Part shown: one piece after another, positions 22,691 to 34,020 of the stretch
Layout of the letters: every line of letters starts with the position of its first letter
Numbering within the stretch: position 1 is the first letter of the stretch
NCBI GenBank assembly: GCA_018398585.1
Contig: JAGTTD010000010.1
Coordinates: forward strand, 31,660,638-31,724,637
Direction of reading: 5' to 3'
Source: Simmondsia chinensis
Taxonomy: Eukaryota; Streptophyta; Magnoliopsida; Caryophyllales; Simmondsiaceae
DNA length: 64,000 nt
Position numbers and translations under genes: made by a program
Notes under the pieces: model-generated
The model's database searches: none
Seen by the model: only the letters and a program-made list of their open reading frames with translations
Told to the model about the DNA's origin: nothing

Positions 22691-23215
22691 CCTGCCAAAG
22701 AGGCGTTTATGGCTCAAATACGTCTTATTTGCCTGGAAATGGCTCATGGTTATGTCTGATTACTGCTTGCCTGGGAAGGGCTTATAGCGTAAATGTGGCT
22801 GACCTGCCTGAGAAGGGCTTATGGTCATAACTAAGTAGCTCCTGCTTGAGGAGGGCTTATAGCGCGAATGTGGCTTACCTACCTAAGAAGGGTCTACAGC
22901 TTGACTGAATTTTAGCAGCCTGAGAAGGGCTTATGGTGCAAATAGACTTCGCCTGCCATAAAGGGGCTTACGGCTATGTCTAAGCATTGCTAGCCTGAGA
23001 AGGGCTTACAATGTAAATGTGTCTTACCAGCCTGAGAAGGACTTAAGGCTTGACCGAAATTTACCAGCTTGAGAAGGGCTTATGGTGCAAATAGACTTTG
23101 CCTGCCATAAAGGGGCTTACGGCTATGTCTAAGTGTTGCTTGCCTGAGAAGGGGTTACAGCGTAAATGTGTCTTACCAGCCTGAGAAGGACTTATGGCTT
23201 GACTGAAATTTACCA
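22690..23215 (-). repeat. Tandem array of about 50-bp units, partly as a 149-bp higher-order repeat
   Basis: The motif GCCTGAGAAGGGCTTA recurs about every 50 bp. Three-unit blocks starting at 22916 and 23065 are near-identical over 149 bp, so a higher-order unit is duplicated. Confidence 0.85.
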
Positions 23216-23219
23216 TCAA

Positions 23220-23335
23220 CCCCGATGTTAGGTGGGGCATACAACTGCGGACTCTCAAGCCGGTGAGAGTGTACCGCCAGTCCCGATGTTAGGTGGGACG
23301 TACGCAAGCGCGAACTCTCAGCAGGTGAGAGTGTA
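23220..23335. repeat. Cluster of four small hairpins
   Basis: Perfect inverted repeats at 23220-23237 (CCCC/GGGG), 23251-23270 (ACTCTC/GAGAGT), 23280-23299 (GTCCC/GGGAC) and 23314-23332 (ACTCTC/GAGAGT). Two have the loop GATGTTAGGT; GTACCGCCAG follows the second and fourth. Confidence 0.8.
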
Positions 23336-23552
23336 CCGCCAGTTATGGCTTTATGCTCTTAGTACGGCTGAGAGCAAACGGCAACTATCAGTCTTCTTGC
23401 GAGTAAAGACTGGTTAGGCCATATTATTGGTGACCTCATGTGAAGTTTCTAATTGGTAGAGGTCTAACTTAGCAGAAAGTTCCCCATCGGGTAGAAGTGA
23501 TTAAAGAAATTATTCAAATTGAAATGAGCAACTCATGCAACACAAACTAAAA

Positions 23553-25110
23553 GTCTCCAGCCGGCAAAAACTGGGTTAATAAAACAAACCATTCAGACTA
23601 AAATAAACAATTTGAGTAAAGCAACAAAAAGCCCCTAGCCGGTAATGGCTGGGTTAATAAAACAAACCATTCAAACTAAAATAAACAATTTGAGTAAGGC
23701 AACTAAAAGCCCCCAGTCGATAATGGCTGGGTTAATAAAACAAACCATTTAGACTAAAATAAACAATTTGAGTAAAGCAACTAAAAGCCCCCAGTTGGTA
23801 ATGGCTGGGTTAATAAAACAAATCATTCAGACTAAAATAAACAATTCGAGTAAAGCAACTAAAAGCCCCCAGCCGGTAATGGCTGGGTTAATAAAACAAA
23901 CCATTCAGACTAAAATAAACAATTCGAGTAAAGCAACTAAAGCCCCGAGCAGGTAATGGCCGGGATAATAAAACAAACCATTCAGACTAAAATAAACAAT
24001 TCGAGTAAGGCAACTAAAGCCCCCAGCCGGCAATGGCCGGGTTAATAAAACAGACCATTCAGGCTAAAATAAACAACTCGAGTAAGGCAACTAGAAGCCC
24101 CCAGCCGGCAATGGCCGGGTTAATAAAACAGACCATTCAGACTAAAATAAATAACTCGAGTAAAGCAACTAGAAGCCCCCAGCCGGCAATGGCCGGGTTA
24201 ATAAAACAGACCATTCAGACTAAAATAAACAACTCGAGTAAAGCAACTAGAAGCCCCCAGCCGGCAATGGCTGGGTTAATAAAACAGACCATTCAGACTA
24301 AAATAAACAACTCGAGTAAAGCAACTAGAAGCCCCCGGCCGGTAATGGCCGGGTTAATAAAACAGACCATTCAGACTAAAATAAACAACCCGAGTAAAGC
24401 AGCTAGAAGCCCCCGGCCGGTAATGGCCGGGTTAATAAAACAAACCATTCAGACTAAAATAAACAACTCGAGTAAAGCAGCTAAATGCCCCCGGCCGGTA
24501 ATGGCCGGGTTAATAAAACAAACCATTCAGACCAAAATAAACAACTCAAGTAAAGCAGCTAAAAGCCCCCTGCCGTTAATGGCCGGGTTAATAAAACAAA
24601 CCATTCAAACCAAAATAAACAATTCGAGTAAAGCAGCTAAAAGCCCCCGGCCGGTAATGGCCGGGTTAATAAAACAAACCATTCAGACCAAAATAAACAA
24701 TTCGAGTAAAGCAGCTGAAAGCCCCCGGCCGGTAATGGCTGGGTAAAATAAACAATTCGAGTAAAGCAGCTAAAAGCCCCCAGCCGGTAATGGCTGGGTT
24801 AATAAAACAAACCGTTCAGACTAAAATAAACAATTCGAGTAAAGCAGCTAAAAGCCCCCAGCCGGTAATGGCTGGGTTAATAAAACAAACCTTTCAGACT
24901 AAAATAAACAATTCAAATAAAGCAACTAAAAGCCCCCAGTCGGTAATGGCTGCATTAATAAAACAAACCATTCAGACTAAAATAAACAATTCTAGTAAAG
25001 AAACTAAAAACCCCCAGCCGGTAATGGCTGGGTTAATAAAACAAACCATTCAAACTAAAATAAACAATTTGAGTAAAGTAACTGAATGCTCCCAGCCGGT
25101 TAAGGCCGGG
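23553..25110. repeat. Tandem array of about 21 copies of a 78-bp hairpin unit
   Basis: Units begin at 23553, 23631, 23709, 23787, 23865, 23942, 24019 and then every 78 bp to 24721; one 54-bp unit, then 24775, 24853, 24931, 25009, 25087. Each carries an inverted repeat of the form CCCAGCC-GGTAAT-GGCTGGG, followed by an A-rich stretch (AATAAAACAAACCATTCAG). The stem exists as A-T and as G-C versions at its fourth pair. Because 78 is a multiple of 3, the + strand reads as a 26-residue repeat frame, but that strand is antisense to the element. Confidence 0.95.
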
Positions 25111-27303
25111 TAGAACACATATCATATAAGGAGTGTTAATCACATAAGGAACATAATTCACATAAAAAGCGTTAAGTCTCCAGCTCCTGGCTAGGGACTA
25201 GGCTAAACATAACGTATATAGGTAAACACGTCTACCTGACGAGGGCTTATGGCTCGACTGGTCATCGCCGGCTCAGATATGGTGGTATTAGGTAAATACC
25301 TTGCTATGGGCTTGTTTATGACTCTAGGCCAAACTAAAATAAACAGCTTGTTTATAACGAAACTCGCACTAGGGACACGTTAGGTTTTATTTTATTTTTC
25401 CTGTTTGCTATTGAAATCATTCATTTCAACAAGGTGTTGCCTCATAGATTAATAGCTTCTACTAGAAATAAATAGTAAAATTTGTGAGCAGCTATACTAG
25501 CAAATAACCCGCACAGGGGCTGGGGAAGAAGAGATCAATTATATAGACATAGTGTCACGGACCTGTTATGGATCATGACACGGTTCGTTTGTGAGCCTTC
25601 GTGTTTCGTACATGCACACCCGCATCAGCGTCTGCAGCCCAATGTCGTGCGCTGTGTGTAAGCCAGCGCCGGTGTGTATTTCAATGCAAGCATATGGGAG
25701 CCTGTGAATGATAGCATGTCGTGCGCTGAATGTAAGCAATGTTGCGCACTGTGTCTCAAGTCACGTCCCGATTGCGGAAGTTCCCTGGTTAAGAAAGACA
25801 CAGGTCGTCGAAGTCGTGTTTGGGGCATCAACTGTCCTGACCCCGAATGGTGGTGCTAAATGATTTACCCCGGTAACGAGAGCGGGCCTCAGTGCGGCTA
25901 TGAGGGCAACATGAGTTCTCCACGTGAGTAGGACACTCCATAGACACTGTGGTGGGCCGTGGGCCAACAGTGCGCGTAATTCGTCCAAGGAAGGATTGGT
26001 CCCCCGTCTGAGCTGCGCGACGCAATGTCAAAGCATTCCAACTTGTAGGATTAAACCTTCAATCGGTAAGAGCACCTATGGTGCTCGAGCCCTCTTGTAA
26101 GCGGCGGTGTGCACTAGCCCTGTTTACTGGTCTCGTGGCTGGATGGCACGGATGTGGCAACATCGTGTCTAAAGGTAAAGGTAGGGGCCGTTGGTTATTT
26201 GTCAACGGGCACCCAAGTTCGACGCATGCTACGAGATGGTTGCCCTCTCGAGTAAGTGGCACGCTACTTGTATGGGATCGTGTGAGTTCCTCCTAAAGAC
26301 AACGGCCTCGCACATGAGGTGAGCCTAAGGGACTTTGTGGCCCTTGCGTGTGGCTCTGGAGCAGGACTATGTCAATCTGCTCCTGAGGGAATGTCCCAGG
26401 TAGTCGAGACACAGGGTTGAGACTCAAAGGGGTGTCGGTGAGGTCCGACATAAGTGATGGTGTCTGGCGGGTATGTCGGTCCATCGAGCGGGGTTTTTAG
26501 AAGTTGAGATGCATTGTTGAAACAGAAGGGTCACCGGAGACCACCACGTCTTGCGTTAGGCGAAAGCTAATCGCTTGCAAGCCTCCACGTTAGGTGAAGG
26601 TTACCCACCCCACCACTTCATGCTTTCTTTTTTAGCCGGAACAGAACAACACAGCCGCGGACTTCCACGTTCGGTGGAAGTTAACCGCCCACCACTCGTA
26701 GAACAGCGAACGCTTACGTTAGGTGAAAGCTAATCGCAGATGATAATTCTAGCTCCTAGTCCTTGTCCTGAGGCTAAGTTAAAATAAATCGCATGAGTGA
26801 CGTATATCTCGTAAATTGCACTGTGAACGTAATTTACATAAGGAGCGTACATCATAAAAAACGCTAAGCCCCCAGTCTATAATCAGGGACCGGGTTAAAC
26901 GTGAATCCCCTAGGGAATGTTGATCACGTAGTTTTCTATGAAAAATACAAATCATGTAAAATTATATGGAGAACGCCTAATCCCCATTGTCAAGCAAACA
27001 CCGTTGTTCATTGTTATTAAGGAACGGTAAGTTCCGCAATTGCCGAGAGGCAACTTGAGTGCGCATTCAATTCGGGTGTGTAAAGCTGTTAATAAGAGTG
27101 CAGTTATGTGTTTGTTAATGAGCATGCTTCATAGCTTGTGCCTGCCTCATAAACAGTGGTAGACTTTATTAGGCACCAAGAGGGCCCTGTAAGTCTAAAG
27201 AATAACATGTCCCTTGAATTGTGAAGATAAGGGGTGTTTTTAGATTTCATCCTTAGTTTCAAGAGTATTAGCCTCTTCGTTAGAGCATGCATGAACCAAG
27301 ACG
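25111..27303 (-). other. Element L interior, middle part
   Basis: No recognisable gene. Old relatives of the 78-bp unit occur near 25171 and 26871 (AGCCCCCAGTC...). A TGTCGTGCGCTG motif is repeated near 25638 and 25718. Four related hairpin motifs lie at 26550-26730. Confidence 0.55.
26550..26730. repeat. Four copies of a CACGTTAGGTG hairpin motif
   Basis: At 26550-26566, 26582-26600, 26662-26680 (perfect, CTTCCAC-GTTCG-GTGGAAG) and 26712-26730. Arms change together while the central GTTAGG is kept. Confidence 0.7.
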
Positions 27304-27827
27304 GGTGTTGGAGTACCGCTAGGGCGTAGGGATACCGCCAGGGTGTGAGAGTACCGCTAGGGAATAGAAGTACCGCCGGGGTGTAGGAGTACTGCCAGGG
27401 TGTTAAGAGTACCGCTAGGGTATAGAAGTACCGCTAGGGTGTTGGAGTACCGCCAGGGTGTAGGAATACCGCCAGGGTGTGAGAGTACCACTAGGGCATA
27501 AAAGTACCGCTAGGGTGTTGGAGTACTGCTAGGGTATAGAAGTACCGCTAGGGTGTTGGAGTACCGCCAGGGTGTGAGAGTACCGCTAGGGCATATAAGT
27601 ACCGCTAGGGTGTAGGAGTACCACTAGGGTGTAGGAGTACCGCTAGGGCATAGAAGTACCGCTAGGGTGTTGGAGTACCGCTAAGGTGTTGGAGTACCGC
27701 TAGGGTGTTGGAGTATCGCTAGGGTGTAGGAGTACCGCTAGGGCGTAGGAGTACCGCCAGGGTGTGAGAGTACCGCTAGGGCATAAAAGTACCGCTACGG
27801 TGTTGGAGTACCGCTAGGTTTGGGGTT
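27304..27827. repeat. Tandem array of about 27 copies of a 20-bp unit
   Basis: Consensus about GTACCGCTAGGGTGTTGGAG with period 20-21 bp; frequent variants CCGCCAGGG and GCATAGAA. It ends abruptly at a G-rich TTTGGGGTTGCGG sequence. Confidence 0.92.
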
Positions 27828-28157
27828 GCGGCAGTTGTCCTTGGTGGCCGTTCACTGAAGTATGCTCATAACGTCTTCTTCCAAGGGAGGCAGTTGTCTT
27901 AGCAAGTGGTTTTTTCCTTAACAAGTGGTAATACTAGGCCAAATTTTTCAATGGTATCTCTTGGCCGAGGGTGTTTGAGGCTGTTAATAGCCAGACTTTG
28001 TTGGCATAGTCGTCATGATAGGCGGTACACAGTTTACCAAACTTATTAATGGCAAGGCTTAGCCGAATGGGCGGATGGTACCGTATGGTTGACCTTACTA
28101 TTGAGTTTGAAGGGTTATCACCAAGCTTGGTTGCGATGACCTTTTACGTTATTAGTA
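27828..28157 (-). other. Element L interior, left flank of chromovirus D
   Basis: No gene. The sequence (ATCACCAAGCTTGGTTGCG near 28120) is a diverged copy of the repeated segment that resumes at 33908 and at 35690. Confidence 0.55.
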
Positions 28158-28561
28158 TGTTAGCTTCCAATTAAGAATTGAAAGTCTAACCTAGTCGAAG
28201 AAAGAGTTAAGGTGATAAGAGAAGTGAAAGGGGATGAGAAGCAGGGAAAGAGATGAGAAAAGAGAGATAATTCCAAAAGGAAATCAGTTTATATTCATTG
28301 AATACTTGAATTACAAGCTTAAGGTCCTATTTATAGACCTTTGGATACAAAGCATCAAGAACTAACCGGTTAAACCCCAAATAACAGCCTTTCCCGCCAA
28401 AACTGCAGCCCGCCTCCAAATTTGACTTGCGTTGACCACTAACCTCTTTTGGCGCCTAAAAACCGACTTAACTAACACTTAAAAGCATACAACTCAACAC
28501 TTGGGACAATACCCAGCCACTAATAACAAAAATTACAATTAAATTCTAACGATTCATAACA
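28158..28561 (-). repeat. Element D 3' LTR
   Basis: 404 bp, TGTTAGCTTC to CATAACA on the + strand. Confidence 0.92.
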
Positions 28562-28574
28562 TTCCCTCCCTCTT
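28562..28574 (-). other. Polypurine tract of element D
   Basis: AAGAGGGAGGGAA on the element strand, next to the 3' LTR. Confidence 0.8.
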
Positions 28575-28590
28575 GAGAAGCTTCTTGTCC

Positions 28591-29895
28591 TTAAGAAGTG
28601 AAGCTCGGAAATTGGCTCTTCAAGAAATTGCAATTTTCCCATGTCATCAAACTCTTGTTCAAGTTGCACCAAGTCACCAATACCTCCTGCACAGCACCGT
28701 GCTCTTGCTGCAGCATCCTCCGAGCCTTTACAGCAGCAGGTTGCAACACCAGCAGTCCGTTTGTTTCTGCAGCAGGTGGGTTCTGGGCAGCTGCAGCTCC
28801 TTTTTTAACCTGTTTTTTAAGTAGGGACACGTGAAACATGGGGTGAATGTATGAATGCAAAGGTAAGTCTAGCTTATAAGCAACAATGCCAATTTTCTCC
28901 AGAATTTTGTACGGGCCAAAGTATCGAGCACTTAGCTTGACATTACGCCTGACAGCCAATGAGGACTGTCTATACAGTTGTAATTTAAGGTAGACCATGT
29001 CACCAACGTCATAGCTTTTGTCTACCCTTTTCTTATCTGCATAGTATTTCATTCGAGCTCGAGCTTGTTGGAGATTGTCCTTAAGCACTTGCATAAATTG
29101 CTTCCTCTGCTGAACTAAATCAGATGCTACTGAATCAGTCTTGCCCGGTTGTTGCAGCAGCAAAGGTGAAGGAGGTGGGAAACCATACAAAGCTTGGAAG
29201 GGTGAAGTGCTAATTGATGTATGGAAGTGAGTGTTGAACGAAAACTCAGCCAACGAGAGCCAATGATTCCACTCTTTGGGCCTTAAGAAGACCATACTTC
29301 GAAGGTATTGTTCCAAACACTGGTTGACTCGTTCAATTTGGCCATCCATTTGAGGATGATAAGAGGAACTAAGTGCCAATGTGGTGCCCATTAACTTGAA
29401 CAACTCCCTCCAAAACGTGCTTGTGAAGATCTTGTCTCGATCCGACACAATGGATTGAGGCAATCCATGTAATTTGTAAATGTTATCAAGGAAGATCCTA
29501 GCCAATTTTTCAGCCGTGACAGGTCGAGTAAGAGCAATGAAATGGCTATACTTGGTGAAACGATCCACCACTACCCAAATGACCTCCTTGCCTTCGGATT
29601 TCGGCAGTCCTTCAATGAAATCCATGCTAATATTAATCCAAGCTCCATCCAGAATAGGAAGAGGTTGAAGTAGACCCTTGTAACGATGATCTCCCAATTT
29701 CGTTTGTTGGCACACTTCACAAGATTTCACATAATCACTCATCTTTTTTCATACTCGGCCATGTGAAGTATGCTTTAATTCTTTGATAGGTGCCTTCTAC
29801 ACCAGCGTGACCTCCCCAAGCAGCATCGTGTGAGGCTTGGATGACTTGTTTTCTCAAATTAGTGGAAGAACCCACGAACAGCTTGCCTTGGATTC
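28591..29895 (-). pseudogene. Integrase and chromodomain of element D
   Basis: The integrase inserts the cDNA copy into the genome and the chromodomain directs it to marked chromatin. The zinc-binding half (H...H) is readable upstream at 29760-29890 but is separated by TGA stops at about 29894 and 29743. The open 383-residue part starts with the C..C pair (CEVCQQTK) and the core motifs MDFIEGL, VSDRDKIF and SSYHPQMDGQIERVN, so all three acidic catalytic residues appear kept. Then follow the plant-gypsy GPYKILEKIG and HPMFHVSLLKK segments and a chromodomain-like end (VQEVLVTWCNLNKSLMTWEN). Confidence 0.85.
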
Positions 29896-30604
29896 AAATC
29901 AAACCTTTCTGCACTGTAATTTCAGTACCTGCAGCAGTGTTTTTTGCATCTGAACTAAGCACAGCAGTAGCTATTTTCTCCTGAGCAAAAAGATCTCCCT
30001 CATAGGACTTATGTAGCTCTTCCACCCATGAAGGTACTACCATGGAAATAGCAATGCAAGTGCTCTGATCAGCATCTTCAAAACGCCTTGACAGTGCATC
30101 CGCAGCTGCGTTTTCCTTGCCACTTCTATACTCGATGTCATAATCAAGTCCTAGCATCTTCATGAGACCTTTATTTTGAATTCTCGTCATGATCTTTTGT
30201 TCAAGGAGATGCTTGAGGCTTTGGTGATCCGTTCGAATGATGAACTTGTGACCCTCCAAATAGTGCCTCCATTTCTCCACGGCTAAGAGAATTGCAAGGT
30301 ACTCCTTCTCATAAGTCGACATGGCTTGATGTTTGGAACTTGGAGCTTGGCTCAAGTAAGCAATAGGCCTTACCTTTTGAGAAAGAACAGCCCCTATACC
30401 AGTACCACTTGCATCGGTCTCCAAAACAAAGCTCTCGGTAAAGTTTGGTATTGTCAAAACTGGTGCAGCACACATTGCGGCTTTAAGGGCTTCAAATGCA
30501 GCTTGAGATCTCTCACTCCACTTAAAAGCATCCTTCTTCAAGAGCTCGGTTAGGGGTTTGGCAATAGATCTCTCAATTGCTTCAAGGTGATCGGAATTGG
30601 CCAA
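29894..30604 (-). pseudogene. RNase H region of element D
   Basis: RNase H removes the RNA strand during reverse transcription. It carries the expected acidic residues in FVLETDASGTGIG, STYEKEYLAI, IIRTDHQSL and AAADALSR. It begins at IAKPLTELLKKD, in a different frame from the upstream RT. A deletion of roughly 50 bp between QLR and IAKPL (near 30565) removes the RT connection segment and shifts the frame. It ends in TGA at 29894 before the integrase finger. Confidence 0.85.
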
Positions 30605-33465
30605 TCTTGCATTGCACGGATCTTGCTAGGATTAGTAGATACTCCCTCGTGTGAGATGATATGACCCGAATACTTGAGCTTATTTTGAGCAAATGAATAT
30701 TTGGATAACTTTGCAAAGAACTTGTGTTGCCGCATCAATACAAACACTTGTCTGAGGTGAGTGAGATGAGCTTCATATGTTGAGCTATAAATTAGTATGT
30801 CATCAAAGAAAACGAGCACTGACTTCCTCAAAAAAGGCTTGAAAACATCATTCATGGCTGCTTGGAAAGTGGCCGGGGCATTTGTTAAACCGAAAGGCAT
30901 AACAATGAACTCGAAATGGCCATGATGAGTTTGAAAAGCTGTCTTGTAGATATCCAGCTCGAGAACCCTGATTTGATGATATCCTTGCCTCAAATCGAGC
31001 TTTGAAAAGAAGCACGCTCCATGTAGCTCATCAAGCAAGTCGTCTATGATCGGAATAGCAAACTTGTCTTTCATGGTTGAAGCATTCAACCGACGGTAGT
31101 CAATACACATTCTGGCCGACCCATCCTTCTTTTTCACGAGGATCACAGGTGAAGCAAAAGGACTACGGCTCTGTCTAATGAAGCTCATTTGAAGAAGCTC
31201 CTCAACTTGCCGCTCAATCTCTGTCTTTTGGCCATGTGGGTATCGGTATGGCCTAATCTTGAACGGCTCAGCATTACCACGTAATGGAATGGCGTGGTCT
31301 ACACTCCTTTGAGGAGGAAGACTCTTAGGCTCCTCAAAAATGTCCCCAAATTCATCAACTAAGGTCTGCACCTCAGGTTGAATACCCTGCTGCGGCCCAA
31401 CCGTCGATAACATGAACAATTGACCAATCCATTGTATTGCCTTCTTCTTGATTCCATCGTGCACATGTTTGCCATCAATTAACTTGAGATGAGCCTCCTC
31501 TGACATACCTTTCAAGGACACTTTGGTGCCATGAACCTCAAATGCCACGGTCATCTTATCAAAATCAAATATAACTGGGTTGAAGGTCCTCATCCAATCC
31601 ACCCCTAGCACCATATCGCAACCACCCAAAGGAAGAACTCTGAAATCAAAGGTGAAGTGATGTTCTTGTATAGACCATGTGAATGCTATGCACTTGTTAT
31701 GAATTGTTAAAGAATTTCCATTAGCCACCATCACTTGCAAAGGATGAGTCTTTACCACTTCATGCCTTACCTTTTTACTCAACTTGGGATCGATGAAGCT
31801 ATGTGTACTTCCACTATCAATGAGGATAATGATGGAATGTTTTCCAGCCTTGCCTCTAATTTTGATAGTGTTATGAGCTCCACTACCGGTTAAAGCCTTC
31901 GTTGATATTTCTACTTCATCTTCACTCAAATCCTCTTGTGAAGAGTCTCCAACACTGTCAATTTCTGCTGCCGATTGTTCACTGCCAGATTCAGCTTCAG
32001 CACGGGTCCCTTTAGCACACATTAATGCTTGTGTTTTGCACCTATGTCCAGGCTGATATGGCTGGTTACAACGAAAGCAAAGTCTTACTGAGCTTTTGTC
32101 AAGAGCACGCTTAAAACCTGTACCAGAACTTGCTCTCGGTTGTGATCTGAACTTGCTGCTCAGCTGCTTAAACTTGTCACTCGATTGGACTTGAGTTTCT
32201 TCAATCAATTTTGCCTTGTTATAAGCACCTGACAAGGTCTTAGAACCAATGGCTTTCACCATATTTTTGATCCTAGGTTTTAATCCACTTATAAAGCAAG
32301 AAACATAATATGACTCGGCATCCTCGGGAGCTATAGATAAAACGGATAGCAAGTTGGCTCTTAAGTTCTCAAACCTAAGCATATACTCTCTCACGGTTCT
32401 AGTTTGGGATAATTTGTTAAATTTATCCACAACATCCGTTGATTCTCCTTCCCCATAGCGTTCACACATTTCTTCTATGAATTGGTCCCAACAAAGGTTC
32501 GGTTTGCTCTTCAACAAACTATAGTACCAAACCTCATGTTCACCATGTTGATGCACAGCAGCTAATTGGAGCATTTCATCATCAGGTATGCTATAATACA
32601 TGAAATACCGGTCACACCTTCTCAGCCATGATTCCGGTAGTTTTCCATCAAAAGGATCAATTTCGACTCTTGGCTGCCTGTGATTACCACTCCTACCACC
32701 AGATATACTGTCATTACGCACTGTTCTATTCTGGTAATGTCGATTAGGAGGTTTGTCCAAATGTTCGAGCACATCAAAATCAGTCCTGCGCTGCCCAGCT
32801 GAATTCTGTGGCTTGCTACTGCGGTCTGTAAACAATACCTCAGGTCTGCAATGTACCTGTTCAGAGGCTCGATCCTGATTATCTACATCAAATTCAGGTT
32901 GCAAGGATTGATTTTCAGCTGATCTGATATTAATTGAAGGTCCTACAGTCGCCTGCACTATCGGAGATTTGCCACGGTTCCTCACCAGAATCTCAGGCCT
33001 GTCAACATTCTTTTGCTGCTGATCGGTCTCCTTCTGCTGAAAGATCTGACTTGCAGGCTTCAAGATCGCATCAACACTTGATTCTTTTTGTTTATTAACT
33101 TGATCTTGCAATTTTTCAATTTTATCTTCAATTTGTTGCAGCCGCTCTTCCTTATTCGAGTCTTTGTCCAAAATCAATTTCAACATTTGCTGAATGCTAT
33201 CACTCCTCTGCATATTCTTGAGTTGCTACTGATCAAACCTAGCTTTGAGCTCGATTTGCTATTGCTCAAACTTAGCATCAAACTTAGCATTCAGCTGTTC
33301 GAACTTGTCATTCAAATCCCGGTGATGATCACTTGATACATTAGCACCAAAACTCGTAACTGCAGCAACAAAATCCAATTCAGAACCTGGCGCATTGGCA
33401 CCTCCAGCTCCAGATCTGGTTCTCACGCCTTCGATCATATTTTTCTTTGATTTTGCCAGCCTCAA
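30550..33465 (-). pseudogene. Gag-protease-RT of element D with two amber stops
   Basis: The frame starts at the ATG at 33465. It is interrupted only by TAG at 33259-33261 and TAG at 33226-33228, both directly after glutamine codons and directly before CAA, then stays open for 887 codons. Domains in order: glutamine/lysine-rich coil; gag core (32150-32650); zinc knuckle CFRCNQPYQPGHRC (about 32040-32080); retropepsin with intact LIDSGSTHSF (about 31830); RT with [58 protein letters not shown] and catalytic FFDDILIYS. It runs into the deletion near 30565. Confidence 0.9.
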
Positions 33466-33488
33466 TCAATCAATTGATTGCTTGAACC

Positions 33489-33501
33489 GGCTCTGATACC
33501 A
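33489..33501 (-). other. Primer binding site of element D (initiator-Met type)
   Basis: TGGTATCAGAGCC on the element strand, 2 bp from the 5' LTR. Confidence 0.88.
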
Positions 33502-33503
33502 AT

Positions 33504-33907
33504 TGTTAGCTTCTAATTAAGAATTGAAAGTCTAACCTAGTAGAAGAAAGAGTTAAGGTGAGAAGAGAAGTGAAAGGGGATGAGAAGTAGAGAAAGAGAT
33601 GAGAAAAGAGAGATAATTCCAAAAGGAATTCAGTTTATATTCATTGAATACTTGAATTACAAGCTTAAGGTCATATTTATAGACCTTTGGATACAAAGCA
33701 TCAAGAACTAACCGACTAAACCCCAAATAACAGCCTTTCCCGCCAAAACTACAGCCCGCCTCCAAATTTGACCTGCGTTGACCACTAACCTCTTTTGGCG
33801 CCTAAAAACCAACTTAACTAACACTTAAAAGCATACAACTCAACACTTGGGACAATACCTAGCCACTAATAACAAAAATTACAATTAAATTCTAACGATT
33901 CATAATA
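33504..33907 (-). repeat. Element D 5' LTR
   Basis: 404 bp, same length as the 3' LTR without indels. Confidence 0.92.
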
Positions 33908-34012
33908 TAGAACTGCGTTACCCATTTATGAGGTTGACGAGGTGGTCCAGGCAGGCTCGTTAGCAACAGTGGTTGGTCAAGCTTGTGGGTGGCATTGTAC
34001 AACTAAGTTATT
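33908..34012 (-). other. Element L interior between D and hAT-like element 2
   Basis: Continuation of the repeated L segment broken by D (GCGTTACCCA...GAGGTTGACGAGG, compare 35740-35770). Confidence 0.6.
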
Positions 34013-34020
34013 GGCGGTGG

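Larger units (their letters stand above)
28158..33907 (-). mobile_element. Element D: Ty3/gypsy chromovirus nested in element L
   Basis: 5750 bp with equal 404-bp LTRs (28158-28561, 33504-33907) that differ at about 14 positions by hand count (about 96.5 percent identical). Flanks TAGTA and TAGAA are a near-matching 5-bp target duplication. It has initiator-Met-type PBS, PPT and a nearly complete gag-protease-RT-RNase H-integrase-chromodomain order. It interrupts a repeat segment of L and is therefore younger than L. Confidence 0.92.

Noticed and set aside
24033..24746. A repeat protein gene of 26-residue units
   Set aside because: It follows automatically from a 78-bp unit without stops and lies antisense to the host element; no start context or domain.
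25674..25859. Cysteine-rich 61-residue frame resembling a small peptide gene
   Set aside because: No signal peptide or family pattern; it arises from a duplicated TGTCGTGCGCTG motif in element L.
23553..27827. CRISPR-like regular repeats
   Set aside because: Units are contiguous tandem repeats without unique spacers, in a plant retroelement.
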